Of a stretch of DNA of 53,721 bases, positions 36,790 to 45,921 are shown piece after piece. The notes beneath the pieces are model-generated. The model searched no databases, was not told the origin of the DNA, and saw only the letters and a program-made list of their open reading frames with translations. How positions within the stretch are numbered: position 1 is the stretch's first letter; every line of letters begins with the position of its first letter. Source of the DNA: Cohnella thermotolerans DSM 17683 (GTDB taxonomy: Bacteria > Bacillota > Bacilli > Paenibacillales > Paenibacillaceae); the NCBI RefSeq assembly GCF_000429825.1, contig NZ_AUCP01000045.1, positions 1 through 53,721 of the forward strand, in the 5' to 3' direction. A program made the position numbers and the translations under genes.

Positions 36790-37653
36790 ATGAAGCCGCT
36801 TCGCAAGCAGTTTAACGCCGACCCTGCGTTTCCGTTCTCGATCACCTACCACGACCGAAAAAACTATAAAACCGAGCTCCCCGACCATCTGCACGACTGG
36901 TACGAGCTTGTCTATGTTCATAGCGGGAAAGGCGTCTTTTTCATCGACCAGACGATCTACGACATGCGGGCAGGTGATTTGTTCGTCATTCCCGGCAATA
37001 CGATCCACCGCTCCTTCCCCGACCGGGATCAGCCCGTTACGTCGACGGCGGTCTTTTTCAGCCCGGTCCTCGTCCAGCCTTCCTCGCTCGGGGAATCGTT
37101 CTCTTATTTGCGCTGCTTCGAGACGGGACGCTCTCGTAAAAGCTTCAAGCTGGACTGCCCGGATCGGCTGAAAGCATCCATCGAGGAGCTTCTGGCGCAA
37201 ATCGATGCCGAATGGAAGGCGACGAAGCCCGGGTACCGGCACGCGGTCATGCTGATCGTTCAGCAGCTGCTCCTGCAAATTAACCGGGAGACCGCCGCGC
37301 ACAGCCGAAGCGGGGAATCGTCCGATGTCGGACCCGGCTGGATGAAGAGCCTGCTGCTGTATATCGACGAGCACTATTGCGAGCCGATCGGACTTACGGA
37401 TCTGGCCGTTCAGGCTTCCGTCAGCCCCGCCCATCTCAGCCGGCTCTTCAAGCAACTGACCGGCATGAACGTCACCGGCTACATCGCCGCCAAGCGAATG
37501 ACCAAAGCCAAGGAGCTGCTCCTGCAGACGGACGACAATGTCGGCACGATCGCTTCCGCTTGCGGCTTCGAGAGCATGACGCATTTCCACCGCTCGTTCA
37601 AGCGTATCGTCGGCACGACGCCCGCCGCCTACCGGCGCGGAGCGGCGGGCTAA
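36790..37653 (+). CDS. AraC-family regulator beside the L-galactonate operon
   Basis: The protein has 287 residues. A cupin sensor (about 15-100) has LPDHLHDWYELVYVHSGKG and MRAGDLFVIPGNTIHRSF. The AraC DNA-binding domain (about 185-283) has LAVQASVSPAHLSRLFKQLT and IASACGFESMTHFHRSFKRI. It is divergent from the lactonase with a 141-base shared promoter region, so it probably regulates the operon in response to a pathway sugar. The start ATG follows GCGGAAGGAG. It ends at a strong terminator. Confidence 0.93.
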   Translation: MKPLRKQFNADPAFPFSITYHDRKNYKTELPDHLHDWYELVYVHSGKGVFFIDQTIYDMRAGDLFVIPGNTIHRSFPDRDQPVTSTAVFFSPVLVQPSSLGESFSYLRCFETGRSRKSFKLDCPDRLKASIEELLAQIDAEWKATKPGYRHAVMLIVQQLLLQINRETAAHSRSGESSDVGPGWMKSLLLYIDEHYCEPIGLTDLAVQASVSPAHLSRLFKQLTGMNVTGYIAAKRMTKAKELLLQTDDNVGTIASACGFESMTHFHRSFKRIVGTTPAAYRRGAAG

Positions 37654-37655
37654 AC

Positions 37656-37704
37656 GAGAAGCCGCCGGACGGGATTCGGCTCCCGCCCGGCGGCTTCTCT
37701 TTTT
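37656..37704 (+). terminator. Strong terminator of the AraC-family regulator gene
   Basis: GAGAAGCCGCCGG pairs with CCGGCGGCTTCTC and the stem continues inward with CGGGA/TCCCG after one mismatch. A run of T follows on the plus strand. It starts three bases after the stop codon. Confidence 0.93.
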
Positions 37705-37803
37705 CTGCTGTCCGACTCCGCGGCTGGCCCGTTCGACGGTTAGCACGCCACTCCAACGGCTTGCTTGTTCGTGCCGGCGGTTCTGCCCGTTCGGACGAGC
37801 GGC

Positions 37804-38511
37804 TTAACCGTTCGATGCGCTGGCTTGCGCGTTCGACGACGATGCCTGGCCGCTCGCCTGACCGTCTTGCTGCTGGCCTTGCCGGGCGCCGCGTCCGCCT
37901 CCGAAACCGCCGGCGCGAATCGTCTCGGCTTCCTGGGTTCCTTCCTTAAGCCATATCGTCAGCACATCGTCGGCCTTCAAGTCCGACAGCGCAATCTCCT
38001 TTGTCGTGCGCTGACCGTTCTCGAAGCTGGTCGTCTCGATCTTGGTCGCGTCGGTTACGGTAATGTCAACCGTCTGGTCGGTGAACATGTTGCCCATGCC
38101 CTGCGGGCGGTTGCCGCTGTTGCCGCCTTGCCTGTCCGCATCCGGCGCGTTCGATGCTGGCGCGCCGCTCGGCGATTGGCCGCCTTGGCCATCTTGACCG
38201 CCTTGGCCGCCGGATCCTCCCTGACCGCCCCTCATTTGGCTCGGATCGAACGAAGACTTGTAGACGGTTATCGTTTGGCCGCTAATGCTCTTGATTTTCC
38301 CGAGCAAATCCGCCGTATTCCCGTCCTCGTCAACCATCCCCATGCCTCCGCGCATGCCGCCTTGGCCGCTCTGGCCGGCTTGTCCGCTCCGGGCCGCGCC
38401 CTGGGATTGATTGTTCTGCGCCGCTGCGTTGTCATCCGATTTCGCTCCGCATCCGGACAGCAAGGCGACCGCCAGCGCCCCGGTTAGCGCAAACTTCCAT
38501 TTCTTGTTCAT
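37804..38511 (-). CDS. Gly/Gln-rich lipoprotein of unknown function
   Basis: The protein has 235 residues. A signal peptide ends in the lipobox LLSGC (Cys at about 21). The mature protein alternates low-complexity Gly/Gln/Ser/Met stretches (about 25-60, 95-130, 200-235) with two short beta-rich pieces, GKIKSISGQTITVYKSSF (about 70-87) and VDITVTDATKIETTSFENGQ (about 148-167). The ending is Gly/Gln/Ala/Ser-rich. Such proteins are exported and anchored in the membrane; I do not recognise a family. ATG at 38511 follows GAGGATGAGGAAAG. It is transcribed alone. Confidence 0.8.
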   Translation of the reverse strand: MNKKWKFALTGALAVALLSGCGAKSDDNAAAQNNQSQGAARSGQAGQSGQGGMRGGMGMVDEDGNTADLLGKIKSISGQTITVYKSSFDPSQMRGGQGGSGGQGGQDGQGGQSPSGAPASNAPDADRQGGNSGNRPQGMGNMFTDQTVDITVTDATKIETTSFENGQRTTKEIALSDLKADDVLTIWLKEGTQEAETIRAGGFGGGRGARQGQQQDGQASGQASSSNAQASASNG

Positions 38512-38793
38512 CTTTCCTCATCCTCCAGTCATCCCGACTATTGGAAAGCTATCATTTCCAAATGAACGGAGGATGAACGCAAGCTGAGAACAAGATAAAA
38601 AACGGCTCAGGCCCTGCAACGCTCCCTAAACATTGCACACCCTCGCATGGACTTGTTCTCCAATGACTCCGCGCATATGTAGCTTTGAGGTTGTTCCCGC
38701 CTTCATTTTCACACGAATATCCTGTTCTCCGCTCTCTCCGCCATCGCTTCATCGACTCTTCAAAACGGTTTGGCAGATTGAAAGCAGCTGCGT

Positions 38794-40719
38794 TTACACC
38801 GCGCGAACTTGCGCATTGCCGGCAAACTGGCTGTTGTACAAGTCGGCGTAGAAGCCGCTTTTCGCCAAGAGCTCCTCGTGCGTGCCTTGCTCGATCACGG
38901 TGCCTTTGTTCATGACGAGGATCAAGTCCGCTTCGCGGATCGTCGACAGACGGTGCGCGATGACGAAGCTCGTGCGGCCTTGCATCAGTTCCCTCATCGC
39001 CCGCTGGATGTGAATTTCCGTGCGGGTGTCGACGCTGCTCGTCGCCTCGTCGAGAATCAGAATGGCCGGGTCGGCCAAAATGGCACGAGCGATCGTGAGC
39101 AACTGCTTCTGGCCTTGCGAGATGTTGGACGCTTCCTCGTTCAGCACAGTGTCATAACCGTCCGGCAGCGTCCGGATGAAATGGTCCGCGTACGCCGCTT
39201 TGGCCGCTTCGACGACTTCCAGATCGGTCGCGCCTTCGCGACCGTACGCGATATTGTCGCGGATCGTGCCGTTGAACAGCCACGTATCCTGAAGCACCAT
39301 CCCGAAGAGGCTCCGAAGCTCGCCGCGCTTCAGCTTGGTGATGTCGGTTCCGTCGATCGTTATGGCGCCGCCGTTCACTTCGTAGAAGCGCATGAGCAGG
39401 TTGACCAGCGTCGTCTTGCCTGCGCCGGTCGGACCGACGATCGCCACCGTCTGGCCGCTTTTGACGTCGATGTTCATGTTGTCGATCAGCGGCTCATCCT
39501 CTTTATAAGCGAACCGTACGTTGCGGAATTCGATATCGCCCTTCACCGAGTCCGACGAGATGCGTCCTTGCTCCTCCGGAACTTCTTCCGGTTCGTCCAG
39601 CAGCTCGAACACCCGCTCCGCGGAAGCGATCGTCGATTGGATAATGTTCGCGATGTTGGCCGTCTGCGTAATCGGCATCGTGAACTGTCTGGCATATTGA
39701 ATAAACGCCTGGATGTCGCCGACGCTGATCGCTCTTCTCGTAACCAGCACCCCGCCCACGACGCTGATCGCAACGTAACCGATGTTGCCGATGAAGCTCA
39801 TCATCGGCATGATAATGCCGGAGACGAACTGGGCGCGCCAGCCTGCATGGTACAACTTCTCGTTGATCTCGTCGAACTTCGCGATCGACGGACGTTCGCG
39901 GCCGAACGCCTTCACCACCGCGTGGCCCGTATACATTTCTTCCACGTGACCGTTCAGACGTCCGAGTTGCTCCTGCTGACCCTTGAAATACCGCTGGGAC
40001 CGCGAAGCGACCGCGCGGATAACGAGAAAGCTGAGCGGCAGCGTGAGCACCAGAATCAAGGTCAGCAGCGGACTGATCGTCAGCATCATGACGATGACGC
40101 CGATCAGCGTCACTATAGAGGTGATGAGCTGCGTCAAGCTTTGCTGCAGCGTATTGCTGATGTTGTCGACGTCGTTGACGACCCGGCTTAAAATTTCGCC
40201 GTGCGTGCGCGAATCGAAAAACTTGAGCGGAAGGCGCGACAGCTTCTCGTTCACCTCGTTGCGCAAATGGTAAACGGTCCGCTGTGCGACGCCCGCCATC
40301 AGAAATTGCTGCAGGTAGCTGAAAGCGGAGCTGACGACGTACAGGCCTGCGAGCCAAAGGACGATTTGCCAGATGCCGTGAAAATCGATCGAAGCGCCCG
40401 GAACGCCTTTCCATTTCTCCATCATGCCTTCGAACAATTTGTCCGTGGCTTTTCCCATCATTTTCGGGCTCAGGATGGAAAAGACGGTGCTGAGGATGGC
40501 CGTCGCGAATACCGCAAGGAGCTTGAAACGGTGAGGCCGCAAATAGCCGAGCAGCCGGCGGAACGAGCCTTTGAAGTTTTTGGGCTTTTGTCCGGGCATG
40601 CCCATCATGCCCGGCCCCCCGAAGCCTGGGCCTCTTCCCATGCCGCCGCCGGGTCCGAAGCCCGGACCGCCCGGACCTCTTCCCGGGCCGCCTTGGGGTT
40701 TGCTCTGCTGCTCGCTCAA
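38794..40719 (-). CDS. ABC exporter subunit with consensus ATPase site
   Basis: The protein has 641 residues: an ABC1 membrane domain (six helices, about 65-380) fused to an ATPase domain (about 400-630). Walker A is GPTGAGKTTL, the signature reads NISQGQKQL, and Walker B is ILILDEATSSVD with the catalytic Glu. An unusual N-tail of about 45 residues is Gly/Pro/Met-rich. It pairs with the subunit encoded just upstream (ATGA overlap). Heterodimeric exporters of this type remove drugs or lipids, and no substrate can be read from sequence. Confidence 0.92.
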   Translation of the reverse strand: MSEQQSKPQGGPGRGPGGPGFGPGGGMGRGPGFGGPGMMGMPGQKPKNFKGSFRRLLGYLRPHRFKLLAVFATAILSTVFSILSPKMMGKATDKLFEGMMEKWKGVPGASIDFHGIWQIVLWLAGLYVVSSAFSYLQQFLMAGVAQRTVYHLRNEVNEKLSRLPLKFFDSRTHGEILSRVVNDVDNISNTLQQSLTQLITSIVTLIGVIVMMLTISPLLTLILVLTLPLSFLVIRAVASRSQRYFKGQQEQLGRLNGHVEEMYTGHAVVKAFGRERPSIAKFDEINEKLYHAGWRAQFVSGIIMPMMSFIGNIGYVAISVVGGVLVTRRAISVGDIQAFIQYARQFTMPITQTANIANIIQSTIASAERVFELLDEPEEVPEEQGRISSDSVKGDIEFRNVRFAYKEDEPLIDNMNIDVKSGQTVAIVGPTGAGKTTLVNLLMRFYEVNGGAITIDGTDITKLKRGELRSLFGMVLQDTWLFNGTIRDNIAYGREGATDLEVVEAAKAAYADHFIRTLPDGYDTVLNEEASNISQGQKQLLTIARAILADPAILILDEATSSVDTRTEIHIQRAMRELMQGRTSFVIAHRLSTIREADLILVMNKGTVIEQGTHEELLAKSGFYADLYNSQFAGNAQVRAV

Positions 40720-42458
40720 GCGATCTCCTCCTCCGACAGCTGGGACGATACGATTTCCCGGTATACCTCGCAGGTCGCCATTAATTCCTTGTGATTGCCG
40801 ATTCCCGCAATGCGGCCTTCCTCCAGCACGACGATCCGGTCGGCATCCATGATCGTACTCACCCGTTGAGCGACGATGATGACGGCCGACTTCGTCGTCT
40901 CCTGCCGCAAAGCCGCGCGCAATCGGGCGTCCGTCTTGTAATCGAGAGCCGAGAAGCTGTCGTCGAATACGTAAATGTCCGGCCGCCGAACGAGAGCCCT
41001 CGCGATCGACAAGCGCTGCTTTTGCCCGCCGGATATGTTCGTCCCGCCCTGGGCGATGACGGAATTGAAGCCGTCCTGCATGCCGGTTATAAAATCGGTC
41101 GCCTGCGCGACCTCCGCGGCGTGACGGACTTCCTCGTCCGTCGCCTGCTCCTTGCCGAAGCGGATGTTGTCCGCGATCGTTCCCGTGAACAACACCGCTT
41201 TCTGCGGCACGAGCCCGATTTTCGCCCGAAGTTCCTCCTGCGAATACTCCCGCACATCTTTGCCGTCGATGCGGACGGCTCCCGAATCCACGTCGTAAAA
41301 ACGCGGGATCAGATTGACGATCGTCGACTTGCCCGAGCCCGTGCCGCCGATAATGGCCGTCACTTCGCCCGGGCGGGCGTGGAACGTGATCCCGGATACG
41401 GCCGGCTGCTCCGCCCCCGGATAGCTGAACGTCACATTATCGAATTCCACGAAACCGCCTTCCGTGGCGACTTCCGCTTCGGCGCCTCCGGCAGGTTCCG
41501 CCGGATCGCGGATGACAGCCTCGAGATCGAGCACTTCGTTGATCCGGACGGCCGAAGCGGAGGCTCGCGGCACCATGACGAACATCATCGAGAGCATGAG
41601 CAGGGAGAACATGATTTGCATCGCGTATTGCAGGAAAGCCATCAGATCGCCGACTTCCATATGGTTCTCGCTGACGCGGATGCCGCCGAACCAGATGATC
41701 GCGATCGAGGAGAAGTTCATAATCAGCATCATGAGCGGCATGAGCAGCGCCATGATCTGATTGACCTTGACCGACGTCTCCGTCAAATCGAAGTTCGCGT
41801 CGACGAACCGCTTCTTCTCGTGCTCCAGCCGGTTGAAGGAGCGAATGACGCGAATGCCCGTCAGCCCTTCGCGAAGCACGAGGTTCAGTTTGTCCAGCTT
41901 CTTCTGAATGGCCCTGAACAGCGGAAGCCCCCGGCGGGAGATCAGCAAGATCGTCAGCGCCAGCACCGGAAGGGCGACGACGAGCACGAGCGTCAGCTTG
42001 GCGTCTTTGGACAGCGCCATGATCAGCCCGCCGATGCACATCATCGGGGCCATCACCATCAGGCGCATCATCATCATGAGCACCTGTTGCACCTGATGAA
42101 TATCGTTCGTCGTTCGGGTAATCAGCGATGCGGTTCCGATCTTGTCGAATTCCTGAAGCGAATAATTTTCAACGTGGGAAAACACTTTGCCGCGCAAGAT
42201 CCGGCCGAAGCCGGCGGAGATACGGGACGAAAAGTAGCTCGCGCAAATCGCGACAGCCGTCCCGCCGAGCGTGACCAGCAGCATGTAAGCGCCGATCCGC
42301 CAAATATAGGCATGGTCGCCCGTCACGACGCCTTTGTTGACGATGTCCGCCATCAGCGTCGGCAAATACAGCTCCCCCAACGATTGCAGCAGAACGAGGG
42401 CCATGACCAACGCGATGCCCCAACGATAGGGCTTTAAAAACCGGAAAAGCTTCAACAT
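40716..42458 (-). CDS. ABC exporter subunit with degenerate ATPase site
   Basis: The protein has 580 residues with six membrane helices (about 10-305) and an ATPase domain. Walker A is GGTGSGKST and the signature is NISGGQKQRL, but Walker B reads IYVFDDSFSALD, with Asp in place of the catalytic Glu. That marks the degenerate site of a heterodimeric exporter, as in BmrC/BmrD-type and TM287/288-type pumps. I chose ATG at 42458, after GGGAGATGG. It overlaps the partner gene by four bases. The TetR gene at 42667 may control the pair. Confidence 0.92.
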   Translation of the reverse strand: MLKLFRFLKPYRWGIALVMALVLLQSLGELYLPTLMADIVNKGVVTGDHAYIWRIGAYMLLVTLGGTAVAICASYFSSRISAGFGRILRGKVFSHVENYSLQEFDKIGTASLITRTTNDIHQVQQVLMMMMRLMVMAPMMCIGGLIMALSKDAKLTLVLVVALPVLALTILLISRRGLPLFRAIQKKLDKLNLVLREGLTGIRVIRSFNRLEHEKKRFVDANFDLTETSVKVNQIMALLMPLMMLIMNFSSIAIIWFGGIRVSENHMEVGDLMAFLQYAMQIMFSLLMLSMMFVMVPRASASAVRINEVLDLEAVIRDPAEPAGGAEAEVATEGGFVEFDNVTFSYPGAEQPAVSGITFHARPGEVTAIIGGTGSGKSTIVNLIPRFYDVDSGAVRIDGKDVREYSQEELRAKIGLVPQKAVLFTGTIADNIRFGKEQATDEEVRHAAEVAQATDFITGMQDGFNSVIAQGGTNISGGQKQRLSIARALVRRPDIYVFDDSFSALDYKTDARLRAALRQETTKSAVIIVAQRVSTIMDADRIVVLEEGRIAGIGNHKELMATCEVYREIVSSQLSEEEIA

Positions 42459-42666
42459 CGATCGACCATCTCCCATGTCTCTTCCTTTGACCGTTTCTTC
42501 ACAGCGAAACTATAAGGCGGGATTGTGAACTGAGTATGAACCGCCGATTCGTTCGCCTCCCGTGCCCGTGAGGGCCCGTTGTCCTCGCAAGAACACCCCG
42601 CGCGGCGGCACCTTGCGAAGCGAGCCGGCGGCACCGCGTCACCGGCTTCAGCGAACGTTAAAAAAC

Positions 42667-43296
42667 TCATTTCATGACGCCATGCAAAATAAGATCCGCC
42701 AACTGCTTCGTCGTCACGTTGGGAAAACCGGCATTCCAGCCTCCGGTACGGCCCAGCGACAACACGATGGCAAGCACAAGAGTCGCCATGTCGGCAACCG
42801 GCAAGCGCAATTGCCGTTCATCGGGCTGCAGCAACTTGCATACGGCCGCATGAATCGTCGCATAACGCTCATTCGATCGTTTGCGCATGTTTTCGAAATG
42901 TGTTCCGGAAGCTCGCGGCTTCGGCGGACAAGCCAAGCGAATCGCGTTCAGAATCGCCCCCGTTCGCTCCGATTGGGTTCTCAGCACTTCGATCAGCTTC
43001 GCCAAGCGTTCCTCCAAACCGGCTTCAGCGTCGATTGCCTCCAATTCAATCGTAATAGGCTCCGGTTGAAGTGCTTCCTCCAGACACGCAGCCAGCACTT
43101 CGTTCTTGTCGGCAAAAGCCCGGAAAATGGTCGGCTCGCTGATTCCGGCGGCGCGAGCAATCTGCAGGGTCGTTACGTTCGGTCCCGCTTCCTTCAGCAA
43201 CTGCAAGGTAGTCCGGACAATCATGGCTCGCCGGTCTTGAAGATTCATGCCGCGAGCCCGTTTGCGCGGCGGCGGGGTTGGTTTGTTCGTATCCAT
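42667..43296 (-). CDS. TetR-family transcriptional regulator
   Basis: The protein has 209 residues from ATG 43296. The N-terminal helix-turn-helix reads VTTLQIARAAGISEPTIFRAFADKNEVLAACLE, typical of TetR repressors; the C-terminal ligand domain is variable. The promoter (TTGACG, 18 bases, TATAAT) places the start of transcription at about 43297, so this ATG would be leaderless; no ribosome binding site precedes it. A palindrome in the promoter spacer points to autorepression. It lies 208 bases upstream of the exporter genes on the same strand. Confidence 0.88.
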   Translation of the reverse strand: MDTNKPTPPPRKRARGMNLQDRRAMIVRTTLQLLKEAGPNVTTLQIARAAGISEPTIFRAFADKNEVLAACLEEALQPEPITIELEAIDAEAGLEERLAKLIEVLRTQSERTGAILNAIRLACPPKPRASGTHFENMRKRSNERYATIHAAVCKLLQPDERQLRLPVADMATLVLAIVLSLGRTGGWNAGFPNVTTKQLADLILHGVMK

Positions 43297-43303
43297 GCGC
43301 CCA

Positions 43304-43333
43304 TTATACATAGTGAGGACTCACTACGTCAAT
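43304..43333 (-). promoter_or_regulatory. TetR gene promoter with internal operator
   Basis: On the minus strand TTGACG (43328-43333) and TATAAT (43304-43309) are 18 bases apart. The spacer holds the palindrome TAGTGAG-N2-CTCACTA (43312-43327), a TetR-type operator. Binding there would block polymerase. Confidence 0.75.
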
Positions 43334-43503
43334 GATTCCTCGACGCAAAAAAACTGCCCGAAGGTTTGCACCTTGCGAACATTCTCGATGTTCTCCAGCG
43401 GCTGGCCTGTACGCTCGGCGAGAATCCGGTTGAGGCGGTCGCGCGTCTTGAGGATGTTCTGGGCGTGAATGGCGATGTCGGACGCTTGCCCTTTGAGCCC
43501 GCC
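43325..43503 (-). pseudogene. clpP: ClpP fragment
   Basis: A frame ending in TAG at 43325-43327 encodes [18 protein letters not shown], then [17 protein letters not shown]. These match the region of ClpP (Clp protease subunit) that follows the catalytic His loop and precedes DTDRDxFM. The usual C-terminal part is missing and is replaced by an unrelated tail. The Ser and His catalytic residues lie outside the fragment. The end of the frame overlaps the TetR operator, so a remnant has been absorbed into the promoter of the next gene. The similarity is short, about 40 residues. Confidence 0.65.
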
Positions 43504-43858
43504 GCACCACCTCTTCCGCGTCGGATGCGTCCATGAGCCGAAGCGCGTCCTGGCGGATCCGGTCGGAGACGTTCAGCAGTTGCCGGAGCGCCCCCTGATC
43601 CTTCATCCGCCGGGTCAGTTCGTCGGACCAGCCGAACGAATCGGGAATGACGTACGTTCGCGCCACCGCCCGGTAAAGCACCTCGATCAGGTTTTTCACC
43701 TGCCGGGTTCCGCAGCGGCGCACGAGCCCTACCTTCTCCTGGCTCTTGAGGTGATAGTTGATTTTCTGCGGCACCTCGCCCATCTGGCGGTCCACCTCGG
43801 ATGCCGCCCATTTGTTCTCCGCTGCTTTGTAACGTAAAATAAAGACGTATACGCCGTC
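43504..43858 (-). pseudogene. ArsR-type regulator fragment
   Basis: A frame in phase with no stop over this stretch encodes AASEVDRQMGEVPQKINYHL, then a winged-helix segment VGLVRRCGTRQVKNLIEVLY, and AVARTYVIPDSFGWSDELTR. This is the pattern of ArsR/HTH_20-type regulators. The N-terminal start is not visible, the frame has no ribosome binding site, and its C-terminal end runs into the ClpP fragment in a different frame. The lplA promoter lies inside its upstream part. Presumably it is a relic. Confidence 0.6.
43812..43840 (+). promoter_or_regulatory. lplA promoter
   Basis: TTGTTC (43812-43817) and TAAAAT (43835-43840) are separated by 17 bases on the plus strand, about 55 bases before the lplA start. 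It overlaps the antisense ArsR relic. Confidence 0.6.
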
Positions 43859-43894
43859 CCGGCGAGTCCAAATCGAAGGAGGTGCCGCCCCGAG

Positions 43895-44884
43895 GTGCTG
43901 TTCGTCGACAACGGCAACGCCCACGATCCCGCACTCAATCTGGCGCTGGAAGAATACATTCTTCGCAAGCTGCCGGCGGAGCACGATTATTTGCTTTTTT
44001 ACATCAACGAGCCTTCGATCATCATCGGCAAAAACCAGAACACCGCCGAAGAGGTCAACACCGATTACGTGCGCGAGCACGGCATTCACGTCGTCCGGCG
44101 GCTGTCCGGAGGAGGAGCGGTCTACCATGATCTGGGCAATCTCAACTTCAGCTTCATCACCCGCGACGACGGACAATCGTTCCATAACTTCCGCAAATTC
44201 ACGGCGCCGGTCGTCGAAGCGCTTCGCAAGCTCGGCGTCGATGCCGAGCTCTCCGGACGCAACGATATTCTGGTCGGAGAGCGCAAAATTTCGGGCAACG
44301 CCCAGTTCTCCACGGGCGGCCGCATGTTCAGCCACGGTACGCTGCTCTTCGATTCGCACATGGAGGACGTCGCCTCCGCGCTGAAGGCGAATCCGCTCAA
44401 ATTCGAATCGAAGGCGACCAAGTCGGTGCGAAGCCGCGTCGCCAACATATCGGAATTTCTGCGCGAACCGATGACGATCGAGCAGTTCAAACGGTTTGTG
44501 CTGGATTCGATTTTCGGCGGCGGCGAGATTCAGGAATATAAGCTGTCGGAAGCCGATTGGGCAGCCGTACGCGAATTGGCCGACAGCCGCTACCGGAGCT
44601 GGGATTGGAATTACGGCCTGTCTCCCGCTTTTAACGTACAGCAGATCCGGCGGCTCGAAGGCGCGGGCACGTTCGACGTGCGTCTTAATGTGGAAAAAGG
44701 CGAAATTCGCGAAGCCGCCATCTACGGGGATTTCTTCGGTCGGGGAGAAGTGTCGGAGGTGACCGGCAAGCTGATCGGCGTCCGCTATGACCGGGAAGCG
44801 ATCGAAGCTGCGCTCAAGGATGTGGATTTGACGTTTTACTTCGGGCCGGTCGACCGCGAGCAATGGCTGTCCCTTCTCGTGTGA
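43895..44884 (+). CDS. lplA: Lipoate-protein ligase A
   Basis: The protein has 329 residues. LplA activates free lipoate with ATP and attaches it to Lys of 2-oxoacid dehydrogenase and glycine cleavage subunits. Visible are NLALEEYIL, IIGKNQNTAEEVN, VRRLSGGGAVYHDLGNLNFS with the RRxSGGGAVYHD motif, RKISGNAQFSTGGRMFSHGTLLFD, and a C-terminal accessory domain (about 250-329). Start is GTG at 43895, nine bases after AAGGAGGTG. It is on the plus strand, 39 bases before an aldo/keto reductase. Confidence 0.94.
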   Translation: MLFVDNGNAHDPALNLALEEYILRKLPAEHDYLLFYINEPSIIIGKNQNTAEEVNTDYVREHGIHVVRRLSGGGAVYHDLGNLNFSFITRDDGQSFHNFRKFTAPVVEALRKLGVDAELSGRNDILVGERKISGNAQFSTGGRMFSHGTLLFDSHMEDVASALKANPLKFESKATKSVRSRVANISEFLREPMTIEQFKRFVLDSIFGGGEIQEYKLSEADWAAVRELADSRYRSWDWNYGLSPAFNVQQIRRLEGAGTFDVRLNVEKGEIREAAIYGDFFGRGEVSEVTGKLIGVRYDREAIEAALKDVDLTFYFGPVDREQWLSLLV

Positions 44885-44923
44885 ATCCGAATTCATCATC
44901 GCTACATAAGGAGGAGATTTGAG

Positions 44924-45751
44924 ATGATCGCATCCGTTCAAGAACGCGTCAAGCTGCGCAACGGCGTGGAGATGCCTTGGCTGGGTCTCGGCTTGTGGAA
45001 GGTAAAGGCCGAAGGAGAAGCCGAGCGCGCCATCCGGGCGGCAATTCAAACGGGATACCGGAGCATCGACACCGCCAAGGCGTACCGCAACGAAGAGGCG
45101 GTCGGACGGGCCATCCGCGACTGCGGGGTGAGCCGGGACGAGCTTTTTATCACGACGAAAATATGGAACGAGGATCAAGGCTACGAGCGGACGCTGACCG
45201 CCTTCGAGGAGAGCCGCAAGCGGCTCGGGCTCGACGTCGTCGATTTGCTGCTCATCCACTGGCCCGGCAAGGACAAGTTCGTCGATACGTGGCGCGCGTT
45301 CGAGAAGCTCTACGCGGAAGGGCTCGTTCGGGCGATCGGCGTCAGCAATTTCCAAATTCATCATCTGCGGAAGCTCGCCGAATCGAGCGAGATCGTGCCG
45401 ATGGTCAATCAGGTCGAATTCCATCCGCTGCTCACCCAGAAGGAGCTGCTCGCCTACTGCAAGGAGAACGGCATCCAGTTGGAGGCGTGGAGTCCGCTTA
45501 TGCAGGGCAACCTCGATCATGCCGTGCTGCAGGAAATTGCCGGCAAGTACGGCAAAACGCCGGCCCAAGTCGTGCTGCGTTGGGACTTGCAGCACGGGGT
45601 CGTGACGATTCCGAAGTCCGTCACCCCGTCGCGGATCGCGGAGAACGCCGACATTTTCGATTTCACCTTGACCGACGAAGATGTCGCCCGGATCGATGCG
45701 TTGAACGAAAACCGCCGGTTCGGCCCGAACCCGGACGCGCTGCTGTTCTAA
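44924..45751 (+). CDS. Aldo/keto reductase (AKR5-type glyoxal/aldehyde reductase)
   Basis: The protein has 275 residues. It begins with VKLRNGVEMPWLGLGLWKVK and has YRSIDTAKAYRNEEAVGRAI with the catalytic Asp and Tyr, then FITTKIW, DLLLIHWPGKDKF, and VTIPKSVTPSRI near the cofactor site. This is the YvgN/YtbE type of Gram-positive reductase that detoxifies aldehydes and methylglyoxal. Start ATG 44924 follows AAGGAGGAG. It is 39 bases after lplA and ends before a terminator; the two may be cotranscribed. Confidence 0.92.
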   Translation: MIASVQERVKLRNGVEMPWLGLGLWKVKAEGEAERAIRAAIQTGYRSIDTAKAYRNEEAVGRAIRDCGVSRDELFITTKIWNEDQGYERTLTAFEESRKRLGLDVVDLLLIHWPGKDKFVDTWRAFEKLYAEGLVRAIGVSNFQIHHLRKLAESSEIVPMVNQVEFHPLLTQKELLAYCKENGIQLEAWSPLMQGNLDHAVLQEIAGKYGKTPAQVVLRWDLQHGVVTIPKSVTPSRIAENADIFDFTLTDEDVARIDALNENRRFGPNPDALLF

Positions 45752-45806
45752 GGCGGCGCGCCGGACCGGGAACCGGATAAAACCTAAACGCGCCTGCGAC
45801 GCGTTC

Positions 45807-45846
45807 AAGCCCTTTCGTTTCCTGCGGGAAGCGGAAGGGCTTTTTT
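45807..45846 (+). terminator. Terminator after the aldo/keto reductase gene
   Basis: AAGCCCTTTCG pairs with CGGAAGGGCTT, with one wobble, then six T on the plus strand. Confidence 0.88.
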
Positions 45847-45921
45847 GTTCTTGGCTTGCGGCCGTATTTCGTTCGATCCCGCGATTCAAGCTGCGCTGCA
45901 ACCCGACGTTAGCAGGGTACA

